This document shows positions 11,780 through 22,941 of a DNA stretch of 64,000 bases, piece after piece (the first letter of the stretch is position 1; each line of letters begins with the position of its first letter). The notes below the pieces were generated by a model. That model saw only the letters and a list, made by a program, of their open reading frames with translations. It was not told where the DNA came from and did not search any database. Source of the DNA: Brachypodium distachyon (Eukaryota > Streptophyta > Magnoliopsida > Poales > Poaceae); assembly GCF_000005505.3 (NCBI RefSeq), contig NC_016131.3, positions 6,345,501-6,409,500 of the forward strand, given 5' to 3'. Made by a program: the position numbers and the translations under genes.

Positions 11780-12185
11780 GTAGCCCTCGGGTGTGGCCCG
11801 GCAACCTTGACGCCTCTTCAAGTGCTATCCCCGATCGGTTGCCGGGCTACGCCCTATCCGACGCGTGGGTCCCCAAGGGCACCCGGCCCCGTGGGCCGCT
11901 TTTATCCTCCCACTCCTTCGAACGAAACGGTCGGGTGCACGATCTCGTGCCTTATCTCCCTTAATCACCAGAGAGTTAAGGCCACGTCGCGCACTCTCCT
12001 CTTAATCTCCGGTTCTTTAGGACTCTTCGCTGCCCATCATGGGGGTGTCCGTTGCAATCCACCAGCCCCGATAAATATCCAAGGCTGGCGGTGGGCACTC
12101 CCCATTGCCTTTCGCTTCTGCCATTGCCTCTCTCCAAGCTCCTTGCACTCCCACTCTGACCAAACTCCCTTCTCCTCCTCCGCCG

Positions 12186-15100
12186 ATGTCTTCCAAGGGG
12201 CAGAACCGTCCCAAGGGGAGCACCAGCAAAGGGGACAAGCACGACAAGGCCGGGAAGAAGGAGCTCTTGGACAGAGCCAGGAAAGATGATGAGATGCGAG
12301 CCAAGTTTGCCTTCTTCTCCCCCGGCTACAACGGCGAGGGAGTCAAAAAGTTGGTCCTGGCGTTGGCCACCAAGCACAACGAGCATGGGCCAACGCGGAT
12401 TCTCCCCGTCGGCCCGGAGCGCGACGGCCACTACTTCCGGATCTTCGGGAGGTTCGTGCTTGCCAGGTTCGTGCCGCCGCACTCATACTTTCTCTCCGCC
12501 ATCATGGAATCCTACGGGCTCCTCATGGCGCTGATCCACCCCACCTCGTTCTTCACATTGGCTGTTTTTCAACACCTTTGTGAAGCATTCATGGGGGTGA
12601 TTTCGTCGGTGGCGCTGTTCCGCCACTACTTCTACCCGAGGGTGGAGAAGAAGACATCTCTGTCCTCGGGCGTGGTGTTCCGCTTCCGCGACGGGCTCAA
12701 GTCAGAATTCATCGAGTTGGGGAAGAAGAAGATCGAGTCCGAATGGCGCCGCGACTGGTGCTGGGTGTGCACCGACGAGCTCCGGGAGTTCCACGAGGAG
12801 CCCCTCGGGCCTCCAAAGGCTCTGATGACTGGACGCTCCGCGACCCGAAGGACGCGGAGTTGGCCCCGATCTGCGCAAAGATCAGGGCGCTCCGTGATGC
12901 CGGTCTCACGGACACAGATGTGGCGCGCCACTTCATTGGGAGGAGCGGGGCTCCCCTGCAGCGGCGCTCGCATCCGGCGTGGCTGTACACCGAGCCCGAC
13001 GACCGGACCAGGCTACAGCGCACGGAGCTGCTCCCGGAGGAGGTGTAGTTCTGGGTGAAGGGCATCACCGGCGAGGACGAACCTTGCCGGTTGCTCCCGC
13101 CCAGAGCGCACGCGCTTCACGCCGGGATCCCAAACCTGGGAGCCCGGGATCTCCCACTCTGCGATGAGTGGGGGATCATGGAGGATCCCTAGGCACAACC
13201 TTCCCCCCCCCCTGCAGCCCAGGCCCCAGAAGGGCAAGGAGGAGAAAGAAGACGACGTCCCCCTAGCGAGTTTGTCCGCGGCGGAGCGGGTGAGCAGGTG
13301 GGAGGCCAGCCCGCAGCTCCAGGAGCCTCACGGCGACGCGGGGGCTGGGGTCTCCGGCGGCAGTGGCGCGGCTGCGGTAGCCGCCCTGACCACCCCTGCA
13401 ACCCCGGCAGCTCCCTCTGCGCGGAGCGGCCCTCCAGCAAGGAGCATCCTGGCGGACAGGATGCTCAAGCTTAGGCCGGCAGGGTAAGTCTGATCTCACC
13501 CCGAACATCTTCAACTCCGCTTAACTATTCTGTGCCTGGCTCACTTGTTTCTTCGTTCTCCGGTTCGTCAAGGAAGAAGGGGCAGACCAGCGCGTCGCCG
13601 GCTGCCCCAACCAAGAAGCCCCGCCCGACTCCGGGCGGCGGCGACCAAGATGCCTCTGACGCGGCTGTTGTGGCGGCGGCAATGGCTGCGGGGGACCCTT
13701 GGGTCCCTGACTCGAGCTCGCAGGGCACCGACCCGGTGGCAGGTACGCGCAGGTTCGAGTTTTTCGCTTGCAATTTGTGTCAATCCTTATGTTTGATGCA
13801 AACTTCACTTGTGTAGCTGCCGGAGGGGTGCCAGCTGCGCCCGCGCCTCCCGAGGTGCGGGTCATCGACCTCACGGGCGAGGTCGATGAAGATGCTCCGG
13901 CGGAGACTGGTCCCGCCGGAGCCCTTCATCAACCGGCCACGGCGTTCACCACGGCCGTGGACGCTGCCGCAGGTGACGCCTCGCAGGGGGAGCCATTTGA
14001 GGCAGGCGGTGGAGAGCAGCCCCCGCCAGCCGAGGCGGGTGGTGACACTCTGGAGAAGCCCCTGAGCCTCCAGCTTGCCCCTTCGGACGAGCAGGGAGCA
14101 GCGGGGCTCGGCATGCCAGGGGCGCGCCTCTAAATCCCGATGCGCCCTCGGGATCGCAAACGGTCGAGGCGGGGTCCTCCTCCTCCGCCGGACCAACCTT
14201 TAGCCTGGGGGCAGGGGAGCTTGCCGGGAAAACCTGGGGTCGGATCACCTTCGACCCCAGCGATCCGACCCTAGCGTGTTCCAGCAGGGGCACCAGGTGA
14301 TCGACAACATCCAGCCGCAACAGCGGATGTTTGTCGATTTCCTGAATGATGCGTAACAGCACCATGCCTGCGTGGTGGCGGAGTTGGGCGCGGCGCGACG
14401 GGAGGCGGAGGAGCAGCGCACCGAGCTGCGGCGGCTCCAGGAGGAGCTCCAGCAGGCGCGGCAAGACAGGGCAGCACCTGCCGTGCAAGGTGTGCCGGAG
14501 GCGCAGGTCCTCCAGCTGTTGTGGGACCTCCAGCAAGAGCACCAGCGGGAGCTCGAGCAGGTGAAGGCCTCACACACCAAGAGGGAGGAGGAGCACTAGG
14601 CAGCGCTGGACTCGTTCCAGGGGCGTCTCCGGGAGAAGACGGACTTGCTGTCCGGCTACTCCCTTGAGATCCAGCGCCTCCGCCGCGAGGTCGGAGAGCT
14701 GGAGGCGGCGGCTACAGCAGCAGCCGAGGCTTCAGTGCGCCGGGAGAAGGAGCTGCAGGAGTAGGCCCGCTCTCGGGAGCGTGAGCTTGCGGGGCAGCTC
14801 AAGGCCGCCCAAGACGCCAGCTCGTCCCTTGAGGGCGAACTCGACGCGGCGCGGCAGGAGCTCCGATTGATCGACGACGACAACACCAAGAAAGCATCGG
14901 AGATTGGTCGGCTGAAATCTGAGTGCCGCGAGCACAAGCGGCAGGCCCAGGAGGCTCGCGGAGCGTACATCGAGCTGCGTGCCTGCAGGGAGGGGGAGGT
15001 GGCCAAGCTGAAGAAGCTGGCCGACTCGGCGGTGGAAGCGCGGCGGGGATTCGACATCCCTGTGGCTACTTTCAGTGGGGCGGATCTGGGGAGCTACACT

Positions 15101-15454
15101 TCATTCTTTGCGGATTTCGTCGACCGGCTGGGCGGCCTCCAAACTTGCGTCACGGCCTTCGGCAACCGGCAAGTCGGCCTCGCGGCCGAGCAGGTTGCCG
15201 GGCAGATCCTCTCCCGGGTCCACTCCGCCCACCCCGACTTCCCGTTCGAGTCGGTCTTTGACGCCTGGTCGGACGAAGAAGAGGCCAAGGCTCACCGGGA
15301 GGCGGTGCAGAGCGTAGTGGATGAGATGGTGGCTCGGATGCAGGGCAAGGTCGACGACGACGAAGCCGCTGCTGAGGAGGTTGCCGGAGAAGCCCCCGAT
15401 GCCAAGGACGTCCATGACACCAACGCAGCCGCCCCGGGAGCTCCTCTCGCGTAG
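12186..15454 (+). pseudogene. Antisense ORF of Tat copy 1 (gypsy-type transposon domain plus coiled coil), decayed
   Basis: The ORF runs opposite to gag-pol, between integrase and the 3'LTR. A TATA-like TAAATATCC near 12072 precedes the ATG at 12186 (MSSKGQNRPK...). The N-terminal about 210 residues resemble the plant 'putative gypsy type transposon' family (Pfam PF04195), with SYFLSAIMESYGLLMALIHP and WCWVCTDELREF. A frameshift near 12810 and a stop at about 13046 break it. Two stretches look like introns with consensus ends: about 13485-13572 (GTAAGT...AG) and about 13743-13817 (GTACGC...TGTAG). The C-terminal half (14372-15454) is Glu/Arg/Ala-rich coiled coil (RREAEEQRTELRRLQEEL) with in-frame TAGs at about 14597 and 14762, ending at 15454. 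The function of such ORFs is unknown; DNA or chromatin binding is only a guess. Confidence 0.75.
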
Positions 15455-16354
15455 TTCCTTTTTTCCTTTTCTTTGTGTTTTCCTGCAAGCGGCGCGAGGC
15501 GCCTTAGTACTTTTTATGTTAGATTCCCTTGTTATTGCTAGTGTTTTCTATCAACTTGTTTTGACCAAGCTTCAATATAAATATACCCGATGTTATTTTT
15601 ACTTGCTTCTCTTCCTACGACTAACTTGCCGGTGAAGGGCTCTGTCCTTCTTGTGCTTTTAGCCTCGCATACCCGGGGACTCGCCAACCACATGCCTGGC
15701 CAGACTAGGGACCCGGGACGGACCCGCAGTGCCGACCTAGGGCCAAACAGTAGCGGCTAGCTACTCCGCCCGCGGGTTAACTACCCCAGCGCACACACCT
15801 CCGGGACGGACCTGCGAGCCACGTGTGGGGGGCGTCCTCACCCCGCAAGCGTCCTTCCTACGCTCCGGCAACACGGGGACCGAACCCACCCCAGCAAGCC
15901 AGCGTTACTGAGAGAGGAAAACTAAGGACCCAAAGTGAGATACTTAGCTTCCCGTCCACTTGTCGAACGTATCGATTCTGCACTTGGCACGCCTGCTGGA
16001 GGGATGCGGCAAGGGCGCTATGGCAGTGCACCCATCAGCGCTGAGCACTGATGGCATGCACCACCACAGCGTCTCCGCGGCAACCCTTGCCTTGGAAACG
16101 CCTGTTGGAGGGATGCGGCAAGGACATGGTGGCAGTGCACCCATCGGCATTGGGCACTGATGGCATGCACCACCACCGTGTCTCTGCGGCCTCCCTCGCC
16201 TTTGTAGCCATCTCCTTGGCTTTGCTCTGAGTTGCTCCGTGGCCACCATGCCCTTTTATAGGCATGGCGAAGAATCCTGCCGCCGTGCGCGCCGAGCTAC
16301 AACGGCACACGTGACGACACCCTCCTGAGGTAAAAGCCTTGAAGCGCCACCGTT
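15455..16354. other. Non-coding spacer of Tat copy 1 between antisense ORF and integrase
   Basis: This lies between the two convergent transcription units of the element. It contains a likely 3'UTR for the antisense ORF and a 109-bp tandem duplication (15989-16206). No coding sequence is recognised. Confidence 0.55.
15989..16206. repeat. Tandem duplication, 109-bp period, two units
   Basis: ACGCCTG(C/T)TGGAGGGATGCGGCAAG recurs at 15989 and 16098. The matching tail GCACTGATGGCATGCACCACC occurs in both units. It lies inside the retrotransposon spacer. Confidence 0.85.
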
Positions 16355-17146
16355 TCATGGGTAGAACTTGCGCAGGTGCGCAATGTTCCAGCTATTGGGC
16401 ACCAGCAAGCCTTTTTCGGTTTCCAGCCGGACAGCCCCCGGTCTGGTCACCTGCACTACCCAGAAAAGGCCTTCCCAGATTGGAGTCAACTTGTTCCCTG
16501 CCTTCGTTCCTTGTATCCGGCGCAGGATGAGGTCTCCAACCTCGAGCTCCCGGGGACGGACTCTTCTGTCGTGATAACGACGGAGTCGCTGCTGGTAGCA
16601 TGCAGCTCGTACAGCAGCCCGGCATCGAATCTCCTCGATGAAGGTAAGGTCATCAATCCTCTGCTCGTGTTGGCTCTTGTCGCCATATGTGCGTACCTGA
16701 GGTGACCCATACTTGAGCTCGAGGGGCAGCACAGCTCCTGCCCCGTAGACGAGGGCAAACGGAGTTTGACCCGTCGCCCGACTCGGTGTGGTCCGCAACG
16801 ACCACAGCACGGGCTGGAGTTCTTCAACCCAGTGCTTCCTGTGGCCTTTGAGCTTGTCAAAGGTTCTCGTTTTGAGCCCCCACAGCACCTCTGCGTTGGC
16901 TCGTTCAACTTGCCCGTTGCTCCTTGGATAGGCAACGGAGGCAAAGTGAATCTTACTGCCCATGTCCTTGCAGTAAGCTTGGAACACTGCACTAGTGAAT
17001 TGTGTGCCGTTGTTGGTGATGATGCCGTTGGGCACACCAAACCGACACACAATGCCTTTAAAGAACTTGATGGCTGCCTGTGCCGTGACGGCTCGGACAG
17101 GCTTCATCTCGATCCACTTCGAAAACTTGTCTATGGCCACGAGCAA
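16355..17146 (-). pseudogene. Integrase core and C-terminal domain, Tat copy 1
   Basis: The 263-residue frame contains the integrase core: first acidic residue in VAIDKFSKWIE, a second position reading ITNNGTQFTS, and the final Glu in SNGQVERAN. In active plant gypsy integrases the second motif is TDNGTQF, so the catalytic Asp appears to be Asn here. The C-terminal part (ALVYGAGAVLPLELKYGSP to NIAHLRKFYP) is present. The zinc-binding H2C2 segment lies upstream in another frame (about 17240-17400). Confidence 0.85.
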
Positions 17147-17212
17147 GTACTCGTAGCCGCCGACTGCCCTTGGTAGCTTGCCGACGATATCCAGCCCCCA
17201 GACCGCGAACAG

Positions 17213-18181
17213 TCACGAGGACGGGATGACTTGCAGGGCTTGCGCTGGCTGGTTGCTCATCTTGGCGTGGAACTGGCATGCTTCACAGGTCTTGACTAAT
17301 TGCTCGGCGTCGGCGAGTGCTGTCGGCCAGTAAAAGCCGTGCTGGAACGCTTTCCTAGCTAATGCCCTGGAGACCACATGGTGCGAGCATGTGCCTCGGT
17401 GTATTTCTTCCAGCAATGCGCGCCCTTCCTCATGGGGCACGCGAAGGAGCATGACTCCGTTGGGACGCCTCCGGTAGAGTTCTCCGTCCACCGAGGCGTA
17501 CACTTTAGCTTGCCGGGCTACTCGCTCCGCGGCAAGGTCTTCCTCCGGGAGGGTCCCGTCCCTGAGGTAGTGAATAATGTCTGCCCCCCAAGGTGGTGGC
17601 TCCCGGCTAGTGTATGCCACCAATTTGGTGGCATGGTCCCCTGTGGTTGCAGGGTCACCTTGAGTCGCCGGAGGGGCTTTCCCGGCAACTGTCTTGGGGT
17701 CGACAGAGGGCTTCGACAGCCTCTGCACGAACACCCCAGGAGGCACTTTGCTGCGTTCCGCTGCCCACCTGGACAGTTCATCCGCAACAAAGTTGTCCTT
17801 GCGCTTTACGTGCTCAAGCCGAAGTCCTTTGAACTTGGACTCCAATTTCCGCACCTCTTCCACGTACGCTGCCATCTGGGGGCAGTCGTAGTCCTTGTTC
17901 ACCTGGTTGATCACGAGTTGGGAGTCCCCGCGAACAATCAGGCACTTGATATCGAGGGCGATCGCCGCACGTAGGCCGGCAAGCAATCCCTCGTACTCTG
18001 TTGTATTGTTGGTGGAGTTGGCGAAGTCAAGCTGGATTACAAACTTGAGTGGATCACTACTCCGGCGCTGGCGCGCTGCAAGCAGAAAGCGCCGTCGAAG
18101 TACATGACCCAGCACCCTTCGTCTAATGCACCGGGGAGGCTCGCTCCCGGCTCTTCTTCGTCTACACCCGTCGATGTCCAC
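17213..18181 (-). pseudogene. Archaeal-type RNase H plus integrase zinc-binding segment, Tat copy 1
   Basis: The frame begins within the second RNase H domain (NSTNNTTEYEGLLAGL, VRGDSQLVINQV, HVKRKDNFVADELSRW). It ends with an H2C2 integrase zinc finger (HHVVSRALARKAF then CEACQFH). The first RNase H Asp (YFDGAF) lies in the overlapping frame to the right, so a frameshift near 18050-18100 splits this domain. A second RNase H of this type marks the Tat lineage. Confidence 0.8.
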
Positions 18182-19607
18182 TCCGCGACAAAGTCAGCGA
18201 GAGCGGCGCTCTTGATACTCTTGGTGTTCGCGAAACGCAGTCCGAACTCCGCCAGCTCCATTCTCCACTTGGCCACCCTTCCAGTGGCTTCACGGTTGGT
18301 GAGGGCCTTTTCCAAAAAGAACCCTGACACCACCGTGATGCTGTGCGCCTGGAAGTAATGGCGCAGCTTCCTCGAAGCGAGCAGGATCCCAAGCAGAAAC
18401 TTCTGGACCTGCGGGTACCGTACCCAGGCGTCGCGCAGCACCGTGCTAACGAAGTACACTGGATGCTGCACTAGCCGCTTGCGGTGAGCAGCCTGCATGG
18501 GTTGTCCCCCGGATCCAGGGGCAGAGGAGGTAGTCGGGGGTTCTCCCGGCTTGCCAGGAGCCCCCAATCCTTCTATCTCAGCCCTCGGGATTTGCTCTTC
18601 CCTCTCGGCGACGAGCACAGAGCTCACCACCTTATCCGTTGCCGCTAGGTACAGCAGCAACGGCTCGCCCGGTTTAGGGGCAACGAGGACCGACGGCGAC
18701 TTCAGGTATCTTTTCAGGTCCCGGAACGCGGTTCCACCTCGGGGGTCCAATTGATTGGACCCTTCTTCTTCATTACTTTGAAGAAAGGCAGGGCTCGCTC
18801 ACCCAGCCTTGAGATGAAACGGCCAAGCGCCGCCGCCCAACCGTTGAGGCGCTGGACGTCCCTAATCTTGCGGGGTGCCTCCATTTTCTCGATCGCTTCA
18901 ATCTTCTGTGGATTGGCTTCAATTCCCCGGTGGGAGACCAAGAAGCCTAGCAAGTGCCCCGAGTCCATGCCGAACGTGCACTTCTCGGAGTTAAGCTTGA
19001 GCTTGATCCTGCGGAGATTGTCAAATGTCTCCTGCAGGTCACCAATGAGCGAGTCCCTACGCCGCGACTCGATGTTTCGGCCTAGATGGGATCCCAGACA
19101 TTCGCGCGGGGCGCGCTAAAATGTTGAACCCGCGTTCTTCAACCTGAAAGGCATGCACGTATAACAGTAGCAGCCAACCGGGGTGATAAACGTTGTTTTC
19201 TCCTCATCCTCGACTGCCATCTTGATCTGATGGTAGCCGGAGAAGGCATCCAGGAAGCACAAAGACTCGCAACCCGCTGTAGAATCTACTATTTGATCGA
19301 TACGGGGTACAGGAAAGGGGTCCTTAGGACATGCACGGTTAAGATCGGTAAAATCAACACACATGCGCAATTTATTTCCAGCTTTTGGGACTACGACAGG
19401 GTTTGACAACCAAGTAGGGTACAACACTTTCCTGATCGTCCCGGCATTCTTGAGCTTCTCTATTTCCTGCTGGATGAAGTCCTTGCGTTCTTGCGCTTGC
19501 CAGCGAACCTTCTGTTTGACGGGCCGCGCGTCTGGCCGCACCGCCAGCCAATGCTCGATCACCTCCCTAGGGACTCCGAGAAGGTCTGACGGCTCCCAAG
19601 CGAACAC
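18037..19607 (-). pseudogene. Reverse transcriptase and first RNase H, Tat copy 1 (YMDD box deleted)
   Basis: The RT N-terminal part (19607 leftwards) has PVVVPKAGNKLRMCVDFTDL and FLDAFSGYHQIKM. A TAG stop at 19116-19118 follows NAGSTF. Next to it, aligned to the second element, exactly 27 bp are missing: GRNTE-AYMDDIVIK-SKRGD in copy 2 corresponds to GRNIE-SRRRD here, so the catalytic YMDD is gone. RT then continues (GHLLGFLVSHRGIEANPQKI), followed by the RT-linked RNase H ([19 protein letters not shown] to [11 protein letters not shown]). Frame changes lie near 18740 and 19000. Confidence 0.85.
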
Positions 19608-19808
19608 ATCAAAGTTCTCCCGGAGGAAGGCGACGAGGGCGCTTTCCTATTTCTCGCCGAGGCTCGCACCGATGGAGACGGTGTGTGCCTCGTTGCCGGC
19701 AAGCAGGGGCACCTTCTTGGTCTTGGTGCCCTCCTCCTTCAGCTTCGTGCCCTTGCTGATGCGTGGGCCGGAGCTGGAGCTACCCCCGGCGTCCTGTCCA
19801 GGAGCGGC

Positions 19809-20448
19809 TCACGCCTTCTTCAGTGTGGGTTGTTCACCCGCAAGTGGATCCTCGCTCCCGGCAACGTCGTAGTCGCCGGGATCCGCCACTGCAGAGGTCT
19901 TCACGACCTCGCCCATGCACCAAGCCGCGTCCTTCAGGTCGCACTTGATGGAAAGAACGCCGTATGTTGATGGCATCTTCATCACGCCATAGGCGCAATG
20001 CGTTGCCGCAATGAACTTGATCAGCGCTGGCCGACCAATTATCCCGTTGTATGGCAACGGTGTGTGAGCCACATCGAAAATGATGTGCTCAGTCCGGAAC
20101 GCTTCCCGGGAGCCGAAGGTCACAGGGAGCGTGATTTGCCCCATGGGCTGCACCACTCCGGGGTTAATCCCCTGGAACGGGTCGGTGGGCTTCATCTGCT
20201 CCAGAGGCAGCTGGAGCTTTTCCACCAGCTTGGCGGATAGCAGGTTGAGGCTTGCCCCGCTGTCCGCCAGTACCTTGGTCACCGTCACGTTGTTTATGAT
20301 CGGCGACACTACAAGGGGGAGAACCCTTGAACCCAAGGGACGGATCGGGTGATCGTCCGAGTGGAAGGTGATCGGCACGTGCGACCACCTCAACGGTTGC
20401 TGCGCCTCCACGCTGGGGAGGAGGGCGCAGACCTCACGGTAAGCCGTT
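19809..20448 (-). pseudogene. Aspartic protease region, Tat copy 1
   Basis: The frame from 20411 contains a retropepsin-like active site (TKVLADSGASLNLLSA; DSG) and the downstream HTPLPYNGIIGRPALIKF motif. The join to gag is one base short compared with copy 2 (near 20425). A TAG at 19647-19649 lies between protease and RT and is shared with copy 2. Confidence 0.75.
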
Positions 20449-22094
20449 TTACGGCAGCATGAGACGTGAGAGCATAGGCTCCCCCGTGGATGCAGGAGAT
20501 GTTGCGAGGTTCCTGGAAGCCAGGCTCGTCGGCGTCGGCGTCGGCGTCGCTGTAGATATCCCCGTGCTGTTCAGCACGAGGCTTGTCGCGTCCCCGGGGA
20601 GGCTGGTCCTTACCGCCGCGGGCCTGGCCACAGCCCCCCGCGGGTTCTCCCTTGTCACCGCTGGCTGCACCCCGGCCTGCTCCGCCGTGGGGGTTGTTTG
20701 GGAAGTCTCGGGAGAGGTGCCCGATATCCCCGCAGTTGAAGCAGGCCTTGGCAGCGCGGCGCTCCTCGGGGCGCGGCTCACGCTTCTCCTTGATGGTTTG
20801 GAGAGTGCGGCAGTCCTACGTGGCGTTGGTGTGGATGGGGCAGCATACGGCTGCTGCTGGCTTGCTACCCGATGCTCCTGCCAACGCCGCCTTCTTGGTG
20901 GGCCTCTGAGGAGCCCCCGGCTCTGCGGCGAGTACCTGCTTCCCGCCGCGCTTCCGGGAGCCCTTCTTCCTAGAGCCCTCCGGTGGGTTTGCCGCCGCTT
21001 TGGCGGCAAGCTCAGGCGCCAAACGCCCTTCCTCGGCCATCGTGCATTTGTGCGCGAGAGCATAGAGATCCCTGGTGGCCCGAATCCGGTGTGTGTTAAG
21101 CTTCTCACGCATCTACGGATCACGGACGTTGATGATGTATGTGTTGATGATGGCGGCCGCTTCCGCCTCAGGGATGGAGTAGGAGAGGTTGGAGAACCTG
21201 TTGGTGAAGTCCCGCAACGTCTCCCCCGGCTTCTGCACGACCGTGTGCAGCTCCGCCATGGTTCCCGGGCGCTTGTAACCGCCCTGGAACACGTTCACAA
21301 ACTGCTCGCGCAGGTCAGCCCAGGAGGCTATGGACCCGGCGGGCAGGTTGAGCAACCAGGTCCTCGCTGATCCTTTGAGGAACATCGGGAACTAGTTGGC
21401 GGGCGTTCAGGACGCCTCGCGCGTCGCCCCAGGTGGCGGTCGGTGACGAACCCGAGGATCCTACGGGATCTTCACCTTCTTGCCCTCCCCGCGGGGGAGG
21501 GTGCTCTCTGTGTCCCGAGACGCAGGGCGCGTCTCCGCGTCCCGGGTTCTTTCCCCGGCCCGAACCAGCCGGGGCGCCCTCGCCTTGCGGCTGCTGGGCG
21601 GCGAGTGCAAGGAGCGCGTCCAGCTCCGCACTCCATGCTTCATGCGCCAGCGTGCCTTGCGGTGGCTCGTAGCGCACCATGACACGCGCAGCTATGATGG
21701 CTTCCGCCGGGGTCTGGGTGGGAGGCTGCGATTCTCGGACCGGCTGCCCTCCTCCCTGTCACCCGGTGCCCTCGGATGAGTGGGGCGAGACTCCGTCGGC
21801 GTCGCACGTGCTGCGCATCTTCGGCCCGCGAGTGGTCTCGCTGGCCAGCGCGGGCGGCATTGTGGCCGCTCGCGCGACTGGCTCCGGCGCTGGGAGCCGC
21901 AGCCCCCTCGGTCGATTATCTGCCGACGGCCAAGGAGGTGGAGGTGGCAGCTGCGATTGCTACTGCTGCTGCCGTGGAGGGGACCCCTGGTCACCCTGCA
22001 CCTGTGACGCGCGCGCGGCATCATGGGACCGAGTGCGCATGGCGAGTGTGTCGCTCAAGTCGACCCGGGGCTCATCTGCCTTCTTGGGTGGCAT
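20449..22094 (-). pseudogene. gag, Tat copy 1
   Basis: The start MPPKKADEPRVD at 22094 aligns with the gag start of the second element. The retrotransposon gag domain is readable at about 21113-21400 (WADLREQFVNVFQGGY, FTNRFSNLSYSIPEAEA). A zinc knuckle is found near 20700-20745 as CFNCGDIGHLSRDF, where the last Cys of CX2CX4HX4C is Phe. Several frameshifts and stops, including one after NVRDP at about 21113, break it. The gag frame ends in TAA at 20449-20451. Confidence 0.8.
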
Positions 22095-22182
22095 GGCGAG
22101 CTAGTCGTTGAAGATGCCGTAGGCGAAGGAGCCGGTGTTGATGACGATGACGCCAGCGATCACCCGAAGCTCTCTGTATGCC

Positions 22183-22200
22183 CCCATACCTGGCGCGCCA
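22183..22200 (-). other. Primer-binding site, Tat copy 1
   Basis: Two bases after the inner LTR edge, the minus strand reads TGGCGCGCCAGGTATGGG. It begins with TGG, complementary to a tRNA CCA end. The same sequence, with one change, is at the same position in the second element (60133). The priming tRNA was not identified. Confidence 0.75.
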
Positions 22201-22202
22201 GA

Positions 22203-22811
22203 TGTCGGAGCACAATCTCCGGCACCGGGGATGCTGATCACCCCCTTTTCGGTTCGGTGGAGGGCGTGGCGATAGACACGAAGAGTAAACGCGAAAGTTT
22301 TACCCAGGTTCGGGCCACCCGGAGGTGTAACACCCTACGTCCTGCTTTTTGTTATATTCACAAGTTTAAGAGTGTACAGATCGCCGGGGGGTTCCCGGGC
22401 CGGCTACTTGGATGAGTACTACGATGTGTTCTAATTACTTGAGTCGGAACCCTTTTTTCGGTGGCATTGGTCCTCCTTTTATATGCAAGGGGATACCACA
22501 GGTGCCACGGTGTGCAGTGTGACACGTTAGCTAGACGCGTGTCACGCCCACACGAAATACAAATTTGTTCATCCACGCTGGACGCCATGCAGCACCCGTC
22601 CTACTGTATACAGTAGAAAAAGTAGCTCTTAGGGCGACCGTTCTAGCCTTGCTAAACAAGACTAGGCCTGCTGATAGGACTCATGTCGGTGCATTAAATG
22701 CACTGCGCCCGCATTCTTGTCCTGTCTTCACTGTTCTGCAGGTCCCGCCTGCATGCCCGAGCGCGGTCGGGGTCCCCGGGAGCGCTCTGTACTTGGCTCC
22801 CCTTGAGGATG
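22203..22811 (-). repeat. 5' LTR of Tat copy 1 (outer end deleted)
   Basis: It matches the LTR at 10952 from TGTCGGAGCAC onward. It has lost an internal block (GAGCGCG joined to GTCGGGG) and about 27 bp after TTGGCTCC. Homology stops at about 22811, so roughly the last 108 bp, the U3 start, are missing. Confidence 0.85.
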
Positions 22812-22941
22812 AAGGCACACCCGCCGGTTAAATCCGGCGAATAATCCAGGGAAATGTGACACCAATGCCAATTCTAGGATTTGAATCTGGGTGGGCTGGT
22901 TCGACCATAAAGAAACAGACCATCTGAGGGAGGCTCATTTT

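Larger units (their letters stand above)
10952..22811 (-). mobile_element. Tat-lineage Ty3/gypsy LTR retrotransposon, copy 1 (defective)
   Basis: The element is transcribed on the minus strand. Its 5'LTR remnant is at 22203-22811 and its 3'LTR at 10952-11779. From right to left come PBS, gag, protease, RT-RNase H, a second (archaeal-type) RNase H and integrase. The opposite-strand ORF lies between integrase and the 3'LTR. Dual RNase H plus an antisense ORF is known for the Tat lineage (Retand/RIRE2-like). Frameshifts and stops occur in every coding part, so it cannot move on its own. The outer part of the right LTR is missing, so no target duplication is visible; the left flank ends TTCAC. 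Confidence 0.9.

Noticed and set aside
11330..12289. 319-aa plus-strand open frame spanning the LTR edge
   Set aside because: It crosses the 3'LTR boundary at 11779, has Pro/Arg/Ser-biased composition of GC-rich DNA and no family resemblance.
20459..21370. 303-aa plus-strand open frame
   Set aside because: It is the antisense shadow of the GC-rich gag gene of Tat copy 1.
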